This document shows positions 9,019-16,892 of a DNA stretch of 64,000 nt, piece by piece (position 1 is the stretch's first letter; each line of letters starts with the position of its first letter). Made by a program: the position numbers and the translations under genes. The notes below the pieces were generated by a model. It saw only the letters and a program-made list of their open reading frames with translations, made no database searches and was not told the DNA's origin. Source of the stretch: Planococcus sp. PAMC 21323 (GTDB lineage: Bacteria; Bacillota; Bacilli; Bacillales_A; Planococcaceae); assembly GCF_000785555.1 (NCBI RefSeq), contig NZ_CP009129.1, positions 124,001-188,000 of the forward strand, given 5' to 3'.

Positions 9019-9880
9019 TCAGGCGAATCAGTTGAGAGAAAAGATGAGAGCGAAAAAGTTGGAAAAAGCTGAAGCGAAATCTAATAAAAAAACGCGCGTA
9101 TTAGCCGTCACAAGTGGCAAAGGCGGTGTGGGCAAGACAAATTTCGCCCTGAATTTTGGTTTAAGCTTAGTCGAACAAAATAAAAAAGTATTGATTTTTG
9201 ATGTAGATCTTGGTTTTGCCAATATTGATGTCTTGCTTGGCCGGATGCCACGGGAAACGATTGCTTCCATGATTGAAAAAGATTTATCAGCCCATGACAT
9301 CATTGAAGAAGGACCCAATGGCTTGTTATTTATTTCAGGTGGAAACGGCTTTAATGATATGTTCCGAATGGATGATTTTAAACTGCAGAAGTTTTTCCAA
9401 GAACTAAGTACGTTACAAGGAAAAGTAGACTATATCATTTTGGATACAGGAGCGGGTTTATCTTACGAGAATCTTCGCTATATACTCGCTGCCGATGACG
9501 TCATTCTTGTAACGACGCCCGAGCCAACATCTGTTACCGATGCTTATTCGATTGTAAAGATGGTTCACGGAAAAGATCCAAATGTTCATATGAAGCTAGT
9601 AGTAAATCAATGCACGAGTATTAAAGAAGGACAGCGTACTGCCGAAAACTTTAAGCAGGCAGCTCACCAATTTTTAGAAAAAGAAATCGGTATACTCGGA
9701 TCTATACCGAGCGATTCGCACATACCAGAAGCTGTGAAAAAACAGCAAGCTCTAATGCTCGCTTATCCAAATAGCGAATCAGCTATAGCGATTCGTAAAA
9801 TGACTAATGAGTTTTTAGAACTTCGTATGCCGTATAAATTAGGTCTTAAAGGGTTTATCATGAAAATTCTTTTTAAATAA
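9011..9880 (+). CDS. flhG: MinD-like ATPase FlhG (YlxH)
   Basis: MinD/ParA-family ATPase that partners FlhF and limits flagellar number and placement. It has the deviant Walker A motif SGKGGVGKTNFALNFG at about residue 35 and FDVDLGFANIDVLLGR after it. The basic N-terminal helix (REKMRAKKLEKAEAKSNKK) is the region that in other FlhG proteins stimulates FlhF. In B. subtilis cheB, cheA, cheW, cheC and cheD come between this gene and sigD. Here sigD follows at once. Confidence 0.94.
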   Translation: MLDQANQLREKMRAKKLEKAEAKSNKKTRVLAVTSGKGGVGKTNFALNFGLSLVEQNKKVLIFDVDLGFANIDVLLGRMPRETIASMIEKDLSAHDIIEEGPNGLLFISGGNGFNDMFRMDDFKLQKFFQELSTLQGKVDYIILDTGAGLSYENLRYILAADDVILVTTPEPTSVTDAYSIVKMVHGKDPNVHMKLVVNQCTSIKEGQRTAENFKQAAHQFLEKEIGILGSIPSDSHIPEAVKKQQALMLAYPNSESAIAIRKMTNEFLELRMPYKLGLKGFIMKILFK

Positions 9881-9916
9881 GAGCGGCTTGGCTGCTTGGA
9901 AATGGTGGTGAAAATC

Positions 9917-10675
9917 ATGCTGAATCATAAATTATCAAAAGAAGAGCTTGGGTACTGGAGCGATTGGCAACAACATCAAGATCCAGAAGCTGGCGAATAC
10001 TTGGTTGAACAGTATCTTCCTTTGGTCGATTACGTGATTCAACGCTTCATGATCAGTTTGCCTAAAACTGTGGAAAAAGACGATGTCCGCAGCTATGCCT
10101 ATGAAGGGTTGCTCGATGCATTAAGCAAATTCAATATTGAAAGAGATTTAAAGTTTGAAACGTACGCTTCTTGGCGTATTCGAGGAGCGATTATAGATGG
10201 CTTACGACAAAGCGACTGGCTTCCACGCTCAGTAAGAGACAAAGTTAAGAAAATCGAAAAAGCTTATCTCTTGTTAGAACAACAAAACAGCACCTCAGTG
10301 TCCGATGATGAAGTGAGTGCGTATTTAGGCATCACCAAGGCCGAGCTGAATAAAACGGTCTCTGAAGCCGCTTTATCGACAATGATTTCAATGGACGACG
10401 AACATTTTGAAGAACGGGGCTCAGGCGAACATTATCATACCGATTCACCAGAACGTCATTTATCCGACCAATTAACAAAAGAATCGTTAGTACTCGCCAT
10501 TGAACGCTTACCAGAAAAAGAGAAAATCACCGTTTCCCTATGTTATTTTGAAGAAATGAAACTTACCGAAATCGCAGAAATTTTGGGTGTCAGTGTCTCA
10601 AGGGTTTCACAACTACATTCAAAAGCAATGCTTCGTCTACATGCTTCAATTTTATCTGTTCATGATAATTACTAA
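9917..10675 (+). CDS. sigD: Flagellar sigma factor sigma-D (FliA/WhiG family)
   Basis: Alternative sigma factor for late flagellar and autolysin genes, normally held by FlgM. Region 2 (DLKFETYASWRIRGAIIDGL), region 3 (DWLPRSVRDKVKKIE) and region 4 with its helix-turn-helix (MKLTEIAEILGVSVSRVSQ) are all present. ATG 9917 has GGTGGTGA a few bases upstream; the longer reading from TTG 9896 has no good ribosome-binding site. Length about 252 residues, as for B. subtilis SigD. It lies 36 bases after flhG with no chemotaxis genes between them. Confidence 0.93.
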   Translation: MLNHKLSKEELGYWSDWQQHQDPEAGEYLVEQYLPLVDYVIQRFMISLPKTVEKDDVRSYAYEGLLDALSKFNIERDLKFETYASWRIRGAIIDGLRQSDWLPRSVRDKVKKIEKAYLLLEQQNSTSVSDDEVSAYLGITKAELNKTVSEAALSTMISMDDEHFEERGSGEHYHTDSPERHLSDQLTKESLVLAIERLPEKEKITVSLCYFEEMKLTEIAEILGVSVSRVSQLHSKAMLRLHASILSVHDNY

Positions 10676-10705
10676 CGGTTAACGAACAAACTGGAGGACA
10701 GAGTG

Positions 10706-11149
10706 ATGACCACAGAATGGCTATTGATCGGAATCAGTGTTTTCTTATTGTTGGGGAACATGATCTTAATACTAATGCTAACAATTACTAAAAAGCGAAA
10801 AAGAAGAGAGACTTCTGAAGTATACGAAAGTATGTCTCGATTTGTAGCGCAGCTTGAAAATGAAAACGATGAACTTTACGATAAATTAATTGCCTATATA
10901 AAAAATAGCGAAACACAGCTGTCAGATCGACTCGACCGATTAGAAAAAAGCAATACGCCCGAATTTCAAGAAGTAGAAATTCCACATGAAACTTCTATGG
11001 AAATTGATAAAATTATGCAGCTATCTAAACAAGGTTTTTCTTCTAGACAAATCGCTAAAGTTCTTCAAATCGATTATGGCAAAGTGGAATTGGTCATTCA
11101 TATGAATAATATGCGACGCGATAATTTTATGGAGAACGGGGTGTTGTAA
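10706..11149 (+). CDS. SwrB/YlxL-like membrane-anchored coiled-coil protein
   Basis: N-terminal transmembrane segment (WLLIGISVFLLLGNMILILML), a basic stop-transfer KKRKRR, a coiled-coil region rich in Glu/Asp/Arg, and a C-terminal helix-turn-helix-like motif (LSKQGFSSRQIAKVLQIDYG). Position directly after sigD and this layout match B. subtilis SwrB (YlxL), which promotes basal-body export activity. Overall identity is not obvious by eye, so the name is by position and architecture. ATG 10706 or GTG 10703; GGAGGA is 7-8 bases upstream. Confidence 0.65.
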   Translation: MTTEWLLIGISVFLLLGNMILILMLTITKKRKRRETSEVYESMSRFVAQLENENDELYDKLIAYIKNSETQLSDRLDRLEKSNTPEFQEVEIPHETSMEIDKIMQLSKQGFSSRQIAKVLQIDYGKVELVIHMNNMRRDNFMENGVL

Positions 11150-11587
11150 GTGCGCATCGACAGCCAAAACACAATTCCAAACGACCGATTTTCAAAACAA
11201 GCTGTAGGCAATAAGGCGAGTGAACTTTTCTCGAATGCGATGAAAAACTCTCAGTCCAAATTGCAAAATGATTCATTAAATCATTTAATGGCACGTGTAG
11301 GGGCGCAAGGAGAAAAATTAGCAAACCAACGAACATTTGAAAATTTAGTGAGTTATAAGCAAGCAGTAAAACAATTTATCACTGAAACCGTGCGCGGTGG
11401 ATTGTATTTATCAGATGAACAAAGCCATTCTCCAGGTGGAAGTATGAAGCCTCAACAAATTATTAAAGTAATTGATGAGAAATTGATTGAAATTCAAGAC
11501 CAAGTGTTGAATAATGAAGAAGATGGTATTGGTACTTTAGATCTAGTAGGTGAGATTAAAGGCTTACTGATCAATTTGTATATGTAA
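11150..11587 (+). CDS. YaaR family protein (DUF327)
   Basis: Matches the YaaR/DUF327 family, small mostly helical cytosolic proteins of unknown function in Firmicutes. Family-typical blocks are ARVGAQGEKLANQRTFENL, YKQAVKQFITETV and the C-terminal GEIKGLLINLYM. It starts GTG 11150 directly at the preceding stop, so it is in the flagellar transcript. In B. subtilis yaaR is elsewhere; a place at the tail of the flagellar operon suggests a link to motility, as an inference only. Confidence 0.85.
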   Translation: MRIDSQNTIPNDRFSKQAVGNKASELFSNAMKNSQSKLQNDSLNHLMARVGAQGEKLANQRTFENLVSYKQAVKQFITETVRGGLYLSDEQSHSPGGSMKPQQIIKVIDEKLIEIQDQVLNNEEDGIGTLDLVGEIKGLLINLYM

Positions 11588-11606
11588 TTAAGGATGGAGG
11601 GGCCGA

Positions 11607-11963
11607 ATGTCAGAAAATCGTCGCGAGTTTTTTCGGGTAATTTTCAATCAAGCTGTAAATGGAAAAGTTTCAATTTCTAGAGGCGCATTTTTGCCGATTG
11701 AAATTTATAATGTTAGTGCTGGAGGACTTTTCTTCATTTCTTCGCTTAATATTCCCTTAGAAGAAAGCCTCTACTGTAGCTTTGAAATACTAGATAGTTC
11801 CTTTTTGCTAGAGGGTACTGTTGTTCGGAAGTCAACAGGAGCAGAAATGATAGAATACGGCGTTGAATTTTCTGTAGACCAAGGAACATCTTCAGAATTA
11901 TTTAAACAACTTAATTACTCACAAATGCGTAAGCGTAAGCGAAAAGGTTCTCGAGTTGAGTAA
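11607..11963 (+). CDS. PilZ domain protein (probable c-di-GMP receptor)
   Basis: A single PilZ domain, about 118 residues. The c-di-GMP-binding RxxxR is seen at the very N-terminus (RREFFRV) and the second motif as NVSAGGLFF, where the family has (D/N)xSxxG. It has no YcgR N-terminal domain. It is the last gene of the flagellar operon, with an AGGATGGAGGGG ribosome-binding site and a terminator 18 bases after its stop. PilZ proteins act as motility brakes in B. subtilis (MotI/YpfA); a similar role is plausible. The C-terminal tail is strongly basic (RKRKRKGSR). Confidence 0.86.
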   Translation: MSENRREFFRVIFNQAVNGKVSISRGAFLPIEIYNVSAGGLFFISSLNIPLEESLYCSFEILDSSFLLEGTVVRKSTGAEMIEYGVEFSVDQGTSSELFKQLNYSQMRKRKRKGSRVE

Positions 11964-11980
11964 TTCCATAACCTTACGAG

Positions 11981-12009
11981 AAAGAGCAGGCCTTGAGCCT
12001 GCTCTTTTT
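11981..12009 (+). terminator. Rho-independent terminator of the flagellar operon
   Basis: AAAGAGCAGGC, loop CTTGA, GCCTGCTCTTT followed by a T-run. It closes the operon after the PilZ gene. The open frame that runs through it (11956 onward) is therefore not taken as the start of the next gene. Confidence 0.88.
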
Positions 12010-12189
12010 CTATTTGTAAAACAAATTGGGGAGTGCTTGTTAGGAAGAGAAGGAATTTCCAAAGAAAAAATAGAAGTAATAGCCAAGCGAATAAGAAAAA
12101 AGAAGATAGAGACGATAGAAGCACCGAGAGCAATCAATACGAATGCATCTAAAAACGAAGTACAGAAAGAAAAGGTAGGTGAACCACGC

Positions 12190-12654
12190 ATGGAACTCAA
12201 GACGCAATTGCAATTTGAACTGACAGAGTTTGAAGGAAACCGAGGAGAAGATCGAATACCAGTTAGCGGAAATTACGATTATTGGCTCTTGCTAATGGAA
12301 TATTTTTTAGCCAAGTCAGACACGTTTGAAATTCATTGTTGGAATGAAGAAGCGGCTAATATAGATGAGCTGACATCTAAACTTCCAGGGCTATTCGAAA
12401 TTACGAAAGAAAGCCAAATGACAATCTTTATAGGGTTATTAACTGAAGAAATTGTTGATTTTTTATTAACACATCACGTAGGTAAAGATGGAAGACTAGC
12501 GTGGTTTTCGGTGTTTTTAAGTAAAAAAGAGCAACATATTTTTTCTTCAGAGCATTGGGGTACTGAGTTTTTTGTGCCAGATGTTACAGAAGAAGATTTG
12601 GTATTTATCAAACACGTTGCACCAGACGAGACAAATTTTAATCGGTACACATAA
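12190..12654 (+). CDS. Hypothetical protein, unrecognised
   Basis: A 154-residue acidic soluble protein with no signal peptide or membrane segment; I do not recognise the family. The frame is open back to 11956, but that part runs through the flagellar terminator and a low-complexity Lys-rich stretch. ATG 12190 is preferred because AGGTAGGTGA lies just upstream. Visible features are NYDYWLLLMEYFLAKSD, a hydrophobic block (MTIFIGLLTEEIVDFLL) and the C-terminal DVTEEDLVFIKHVAPDETN. The Nudix gene follows after 21 bases, so the two may be co-transcribed. Confidence 0.55.
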   Translation: MELKTQLQFELTEFEGNRGEDRIPVSGNYDYWLLLMEYFLAKSDTFEIHCWNEEAANIDELTSKLPGLFEITKESQMTIFIGLLTEEIVDFLLTHHVGKDGRLAWFSVFLSKKEQHIFSSEHWGTEFFVPDVTEEDLVFIKHVAPDETNFNRYT

Positions 12655-12675
12655 TACGAAAATGAGGCAATGAGT

Positions 12676-13305
12676 ATGGAGACCGAAAAACTACGTATTT
12701 ACGATGAACATAGAGTGGCACAAGGTGTAGCTAGTCGACAAACGGTTCATGAAAAAGGATATTGGCATGAAACGTTTCATTGTTGGGTAGTGAGTCGTGA
12801 AAACGATCAGGACCTTATTTATCTGCAGTTACGCAGTAGAGACAAAAAGGACTTTCCTGGTCTGTTTGACATTACAGCAGCTGGACATTTATTAGCAGAC
12901 GAATCGGTAGAAAATGGCGTACGAGAAGTGCGCGAAGAGTTAGGGCTAAACGTGAGCTTGAATGAGTTGGTCGCTCTTGGCACCATTAAAGATCAATTAA
13001 AAAAAGACAAATTCATCGACAACGAGCACTGCCATTGCTTCTTATACCACAAAAACGACAACAATGACGCAAGGTTTGAGTTGCAAAAGGAAGAAGTATC
13101 CGGCATAGCAAAAGTTGATTTTGAGGAATTTGCTGCTTTGATCGCAAGAGCAAAAGACCGAGTAGAGGTTGAAGGGTTTATATCAACGCTAGAAGGCAAA
13201 GAAACTTTCAAGAAAGAGATTAGCTTAACGGATTTAGTACCGCATAGCGCTCTTTACTGGCAGAATATTATTGAGCAAATCGAATTGGTGTTGAGACGAA
13301 TTTGA
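12676..13305 (+). CDS. Nudix hydrolase
   Basis: Nudix-fold hydrolase acting on a nucleoside or prenyl diphosphate-type substrate; the substrate cannot be read from sequence. The Nudix box is at about residues 70-91 (AAGHLLADESVENGVREV then REELGL), with the REVREELG helix intact, and the upstream block HETFHCWVV is typical of IPP-isomerase-like Nudix proteins. ATG 12676 has TGAGG at proper spacing; ATG 12670 is too close to it. A terminator lies well downstream at 13497. Confidence 0.85.
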   Translation: METEKLRIYDEHRVAQGVASRQTVHEKGYWHETFHCWVVSRENDQDLIYLQLRSRDKKDFPGLFDITAAGHLLADESVENGVREVREELGLNVSLNELVALGTIKDQLKKDKFIDNEHCHCFLYHKNDNNDARFELQKEEVSGIAKVDFEEFAALIARAKDRVEVEGFISTLEGKETFKKEISLTDLVPHSALYWQNIIEQIELVLRRI

Positions 13306-13370
13306 TTGGATACCACTTCTATCCCATCAACACTTAATCATCTGAAATACGCCTATTTATAAGGACGTTA

Positions 13371-13462
13371 GCGATGGCGCGTCCACGGGGTAGACGGAGC
13401 AAAAAGACAGGTGGTTTTCCTGGCTTTTTGCGGGAGTCATCCCCAAAGCGACCAGCGCGGTT
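13371..13462 (+). repeat. Long imperfect hairpin, probable dispersed intergenic repeat
   Basis: Nested pairing: GGCGCG with CGCG outside, GGGG with CCCC in the middle, and GCAAAAAG.CAGG with CCTG.CTTTTTGC at the core. It is locally much richer in G+C than its surroundings and has no open frame. It looks like one of the mobile or REP-like hairpin elements common between Bacillales genes. No second full copy is in this window, so the repeat status is inferred. Confidence 0.45.
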
Positions 13463-13496
13463 TTACTATCTTATCCTATAAAAGCAGACAAACCTA

Positions 13497-13530
13497 GGGC
13501 ACAATCTCTTAATAGCTTGTGCTCTTTTAT
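13497..13530 (+). terminator. Rho-independent terminator
   Basis: GGGCACAA pairs with TTGTGCTC, followed by TTTTA. It is oriented for transcripts coming from the Nudix gene. The 233-bp gap 13306-13538 holds only this and the hairpin at 13371-13462. Confidence 0.65.
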
Positions 13531-13538
13531 CTAGCTAA

Positions 13539-13910
13539 CTAACTCAAGAAATAGATAGCGGAAGAAACGAGTAAGCTACCAATGGAAAAAAGGAGTCCTA
13601 TTTGTAAAAAAGCTGAGCGGTGAGGAAATTCTCTGCGAAAACTTACGGATTCTAACGAACGTTTTTCACTTTCTCGAATAAGTTGATCTTTTTTATTTGT
13701 TTTTGCAAAAAAGTTTCTAGTGCTTTTTAAAAACGCTGAAAAAAACTCACCTTCAATCAATATCATCCCCGAATAAATCATCATCAATAGAAGTCCTATC
13801 AAAAATAAAGCGTCGAACCAAGTTGCGAGAGTCCATTGCTCATATAGAAGGAACGGCAAAACAAAGGAGATGCTTAATGAAACGAAAAACAAAATAAGCT
13901 TAAAATTCAT
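13539..13910 (-). CDS. DUF3899 family membrane protein
   Basis: A 123-residue protein with three membrane segments: two near the N-terminus (ILFFVSLSISFVLPFLL and LFLIGLLLMMIYSGMILI) and one at the C-terminus (IGLLFSIGSLLVSSAIYFL), with a basic cytoplasmic loop containing FRREFPHRSA between them. This layout is that of DUF3899 proteins, whose function is unknown. The ribosome-binding site AAAGGA precedes ATG 13910. It is convergent with the Nudix gene. Confidence 0.75.
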   Translation of the reverse strand: MNFKLILFFVSLSISFVLPFLLYEQWTLATWFDALFLIGLLLMMIYSGMILIEGEFFSAFLKSTRNFFAKTNKKDQLIRESEKRSLESVSFRREFPHRSAFLQIGLLFSIGSLLVSSAIYFLS

Positions 13911-14046
13911 GTGGTTTATTCCTTTCTGTGCTTATTTAAAGATTACCATGCATGATATATATTTGAAAATTTGAACATCTTGTTGCCTAATTGTGAAATA
14001 ACAATTATGATTAATAGGAATTATCAAAATAATTGGGGGTAGGAAT

Positions 14047-15690
14047 ATGTGGAGAAATAGAAAAACGCAAATTTTCATGGTCATGATTGCATTTGTTTTA
14101 TTCTTAGCAGGTTGTAACTTTAACTCTTCGGATAGCTCGAAAGAAGAAAGTGGCGGCTCAGAAGGAGATGCTGGACAAGTATTAAATATCTCAACAACAG
14201 CAGACATCCCTACTTTAGATTCTACAAAAGCACATGACGGCATTGCCTTTACGGTACTGAATAACGTTAATGAAGGTCTTTATCGTCAAGATGAAAACCA
14301 CGAACCAATCGAAGCTTTAGTAACAGAACATACAGAGAACGAGGACAAAACTGTCCATACATTTACATTGCGCGATTCAAACTGGAGTAACGGAGATCCT
14401 GTTACGGCACAAGATTTCGAATACGCTTGGAAACGTGTAATGAAAGATGCAAGCCCTTATAATTTCATGTTTGTAACAGCGGGTATCAAAAACGCTGAAG
14501 CCATAATGAACGAAGAAATGGATGCAGAAGACTTAGGAGTTAAAGCAATTGACGAGAAGACATTGGAAGTGACATTAGAAGCAGCAAACCCATTGTTCCA
14601 ATCGTTAATGACGTTCCCAACATTTTTGCCTCAAAATCAAAAATTTGTTGAAGAACAAGGCGATCAATATGCACTAGAAGCAGAAAACATCCTGTTCAAC
14701 GGACCATTCACTTTAGTGGACTGGACGCATGAACAAGGTTGGAAATATGAAAAGAATGCTGACTACTGGGATGCAGATGCAGTTAAGTTAGATACGATCA
14801 ATGCATACGTTGTAAAAGACCCAGCAGCTGGTATCAACCTTTACGAAACAAACAAAGTTGACCGTATCGTGTTAAGTTCAGAAGCGGTTGATCAAAACAA
14901 AGACGATGAAAACTTTGAAACTATTTTAGAGCCAGAAATTCTTTTCCTACGCTTTAACCATACTCACCCGGTATTAGGAAATGAAAATATTCGTAAAGCT
15001 GTTAACATGGCAATCGACAAAAAAAGTTTAACAGAAGTTATTTTGAAGAATGGATCAACGCCATTAAATGGTGTCGTTCCAAAAGGATTCTTTAAATCTC
15101 CAGCGGGCGAAGATTTCCGTGACATAAACGGAGATTTTAACACCGGCACAGTTGAAGAAGCACAGAAACTGTGGGAACAAGGACTTAAAGAAACTGGAGC
15201 TACAGATGTGACAGTCTCAATCAACATTGCAGACTCAGAAGATCATAAAAAAGTAGCTGAGTATATTCAAGCACAATTAGAAGACAACCTTCCAGGATTC
15301 AAATTAGACATTAAAGCCGTTCCATTCGCTCAACGTCTAGAAATCGAAAAAGCAATTGAATATGATCTATCTCTATCTTCATGGGGACCCGATTACAGCG
15401 ATCCAATGACTTACTTGGATATGTGGTTAGAAGGTGGATCGGCTAACCGTATGGATTATTCAAATGAAAAAATTCAAGAATTAGTCGCATCAGCAAGAAC
15501 GGAAACGGATCTTGAAAAACGTTACCAAATGTTATTGGACATTGAAAAAGTCTTGCTAGAAGAAGATGCAGCAATCGCACCTCTTTACCAAGATGGAACA
15601 GCAGTATTAATGAGAAGCAAAATTAAAAATCTATTAGTGCACCCAACAGGCGCTTCATTCTCTTACAAATGGGTGACGATCGAAGAATAA
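14047..15690 (+). CDS. oppA: Oligopeptide ABC transporter substrate-binding lipoprotein
   Basis: Extracytoplasmic peptide-binding protein of family 5 (OppA/DppE). Lipobox LAGC with the lipidated Cys at residue 23, then a Ser/Gly/Glu-rich linker. Family blocks are TWSNGD-like LRDSNWSNGDPVTAQDFEYAW, split here as DSNWSNGDPV and AQDFEYAW, and VLFLRFNH-like region ILFLRFNHTHPVLG followed by NIRKAVNMAIDKK. Length 547 residues is normal. ATG 14047 follows GGGGGTAGG. It is followed by a terminator and a hairpin repeat before the permease genes, which would favour high expression of this gene over the rest. Confidence 0.94.
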   Translation: MWRNRKTQIFMVMIAFVLFLAGCNFNSSDSSKEESGGSEGDAGQVLNISTTADIPTLDSTKAHDGIAFTVLNNVNEGLYRQDENHEPIEALVTEHTENEDKTVHTFTLRDSNWSNGDPVTAQDFEYAWKRVMKDASPYNFMFVTAGIKNAEAIMNEEMDAEDLGVKAIDEKTLEVTLEAANPLFQSLMTFPTFLPQNQKFVEEQGDQYALEAENILFNGPFTLVDWTHEQGWKYEKNADYWDADAVKLDTINAYVVKDPAAGINLYETNKVDRIVLSSEAVDQNKDDENFETILEPEILFLRFNHTHPVLGNENIRKAVNMAIDKKSLTEVILKNGSTPLNGVVPKGFFKSPAGEDFRDINGDFNTGTVEEAQKLWEQGLKETGATDVTVSINIADSEDHKKVAEYIQAQLEDNLPGFKLDIKAVPFAQRLEIEKAIEYDLSLSSWGPDYSDPMTYLDMWLEGGSANRMDYSNEKIQELVASARTETDLEKRYQMLLDIEKVLLEEDAAIAPLYQDGTAVLMRSKIKNLLVHPTGASFSYKWVTIEE

Positions 15691-15710
15691 AACAGGTTTG
15701 CAGCTTATAG

Positions 15711-15752
15711 ATACGAGGGTGTAGCCGGTTTACCGGGCATCCTCGTATTTTT
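15711..15752 (+). terminator. Terminator/attenuator after oppA
   Basis: ATACGAGG pairs with CCTCGTAT, with an inner CCGG/CCGG pairing, followed by TTTTT. It stands between oppA and oppB and probably lowers read-through into the permease genes. Confidence 0.8.
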
Positions 15753-15810
15753 GATGGTTGCGAGAGATTGTTATTACTGCAGTTTTCTTTAATCATTTTC
15801 CCGCATCTTG

Positions 15811-15934
15811 CTTGTCTAGCTCCAGCTGCCAGGTTCTCGGGGTCATAAGCCACCTCGGCTATGCGATTGAAAACACATCGCTTCGCCGAGGCGCCTTATG
15901 CCCGTCGAATCTATCGGGCAGCTTGCGCTTTTCA
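15811..15934 (+). repeat. Dispersed hairpin repeat between oppA and oppB
   Basis: It starts CTTGTCTAGCTCCAGC and ends GCTTGCGCTTTTC. The inner arms GGGTCATAAGCC and CCTCGGC pair with GCCGAGG and GCCTTATGCCC, plus GCGAT/ATCGC near the loop. The outer CAGCTGCC pairs with GGGCAGCT. I recognise this as a family of intergenic repeats seen in many Bacillales genomes; this is memory, not a search. It has no coding capacity and is richer in G+C than its flanks. Confidence 0.7.
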
Positions 15935-15962
15935 TTTCACCCTATAGAACTGAGGTGTTCAC

Positions 15963-16892
15963 ATGAAACGTTATTTACTGCAGCGAATTGGCTTTATGCT
16001 TCTTACACTTTTCATAATTGTGACAGCAACATTTTTCTTAATGCAGCTATTACCAGGTACACCGTTTACCAATCCTGAAAAATTAACCGATAGCCAATTG
16101 GCGATTTTGAATGCCAAATATGGACTAGACCAACCAGTTGCCATGCAATACATACAATACATTGGAAACTTGCTTCAAGGGGACTTAGGATATTCGTTCC
16201 AGCACGAAGGACGGACCGTTACAAGCATGATCAGTGACCGTATTGGGCCATCTGCGTTTATTGGCTTACAAGCATTAGTATTTGGTGCCATTGTTGGTCT
16301 GTTACTTGGAATTGTTTCTGCTTTAAAACATAACTCTATTTTGGATTATGGTTCTGTGACATTGGCCGTACTAGGAATGTCGATTCCGTCATTTGTCTTT
16401 GCGGCGTTGTTGCAGTATTATGTGGGCGTTAAATTAGGCTGGTTGCCTGTTGCCTTATGGGAAGGCTACTCCAGTACGCTATTACCATCCATCGCTTTAT
16501 CGGTGACCGTCACAGCGACTGTTGCCCGGTTTATCCGCAGTGAGATGCTTGAAGTAATCGGACAAGATTACATCATCACGGCTAGAGCAAAAGGATTAAA
16601 AGAAAACCAAGTAATCGTCAAGCACGTCATCCGCAATGCGCTTATTCCGGTAGTGACTATGCTTGGTCCACTAGCTGTATCGATCATGACGGGGACGTTA
16701 GTTATTGAAAAAATCTTTGCTGTGCCTGGACTGGGTGAACAATTTACGTTATCGATCTTAGTGCTTGATTATAGCGTAATTATGGGGATTACCATTTTCT
16801 ATAGTGCATTATTTATTTTCGTCGTCTTTGTTGTCGATATTGTCTATAGCCTATTAGATCCACGCATCAATTATAAAGGGGGAGCAGCATGA
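15963..16892 (+). CDS. oppB: Oligopeptide ABC transporter permease OppB
   Basis: Inner-membrane permease with six transmembrane helices. N-terminal MKRYLLQRIGFMLLTLF and the EAA-type loop (ARAKGLKENQVIVKHVIRNA) that contacts the ATPase are both typical of OppB/DppB. The C-terminus ends YSLLDPRINY. Length 309 residues is normal. The stop overlaps the oppC start (ATGA). Confidence 0.95.
   Translation: MKRYLLQRIGFMLLTLFIIVTATFFLMQLLPGTPFTNPEKLTDSQLAILNAKYGLDQPVAMQYIQYIGNLLQGDLGYSFQHEGRTVTSMISDRIGPSAFIGLQALVFGAIVGLLLGIVSALKHNSILDYGSVTLAVLGMSIPSFVFAALLQYYVGVKLGWLPVALWEGYSSTLLPSIALSVTVTATVARFIRSEMLEVIGQDYIITARAKGLKENQVIVKHVIRNALIPVVTMLGPLAVSIMTGTLVIEKIFAVPGLGEQFTLSILVLDYSVIMGITIFYSALFIFVVFVVDIVYSLLDPRINYKGGAA

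Noticed and set aside
11956..12189. N-terminal part of a 232-residue protein
   Set aside because: It runs through the terminator of the flagellar operon and has no ribosome-binding site; the gene is taken to start at 12190.
11919..12200. Minus-strand frame with a hydrophobic stretch
   Set aside because: It covers the terminator and a T-rich strand, which gives Phe/Leu/Ser-rich translations by chance; no ribosome-binding site was seen.
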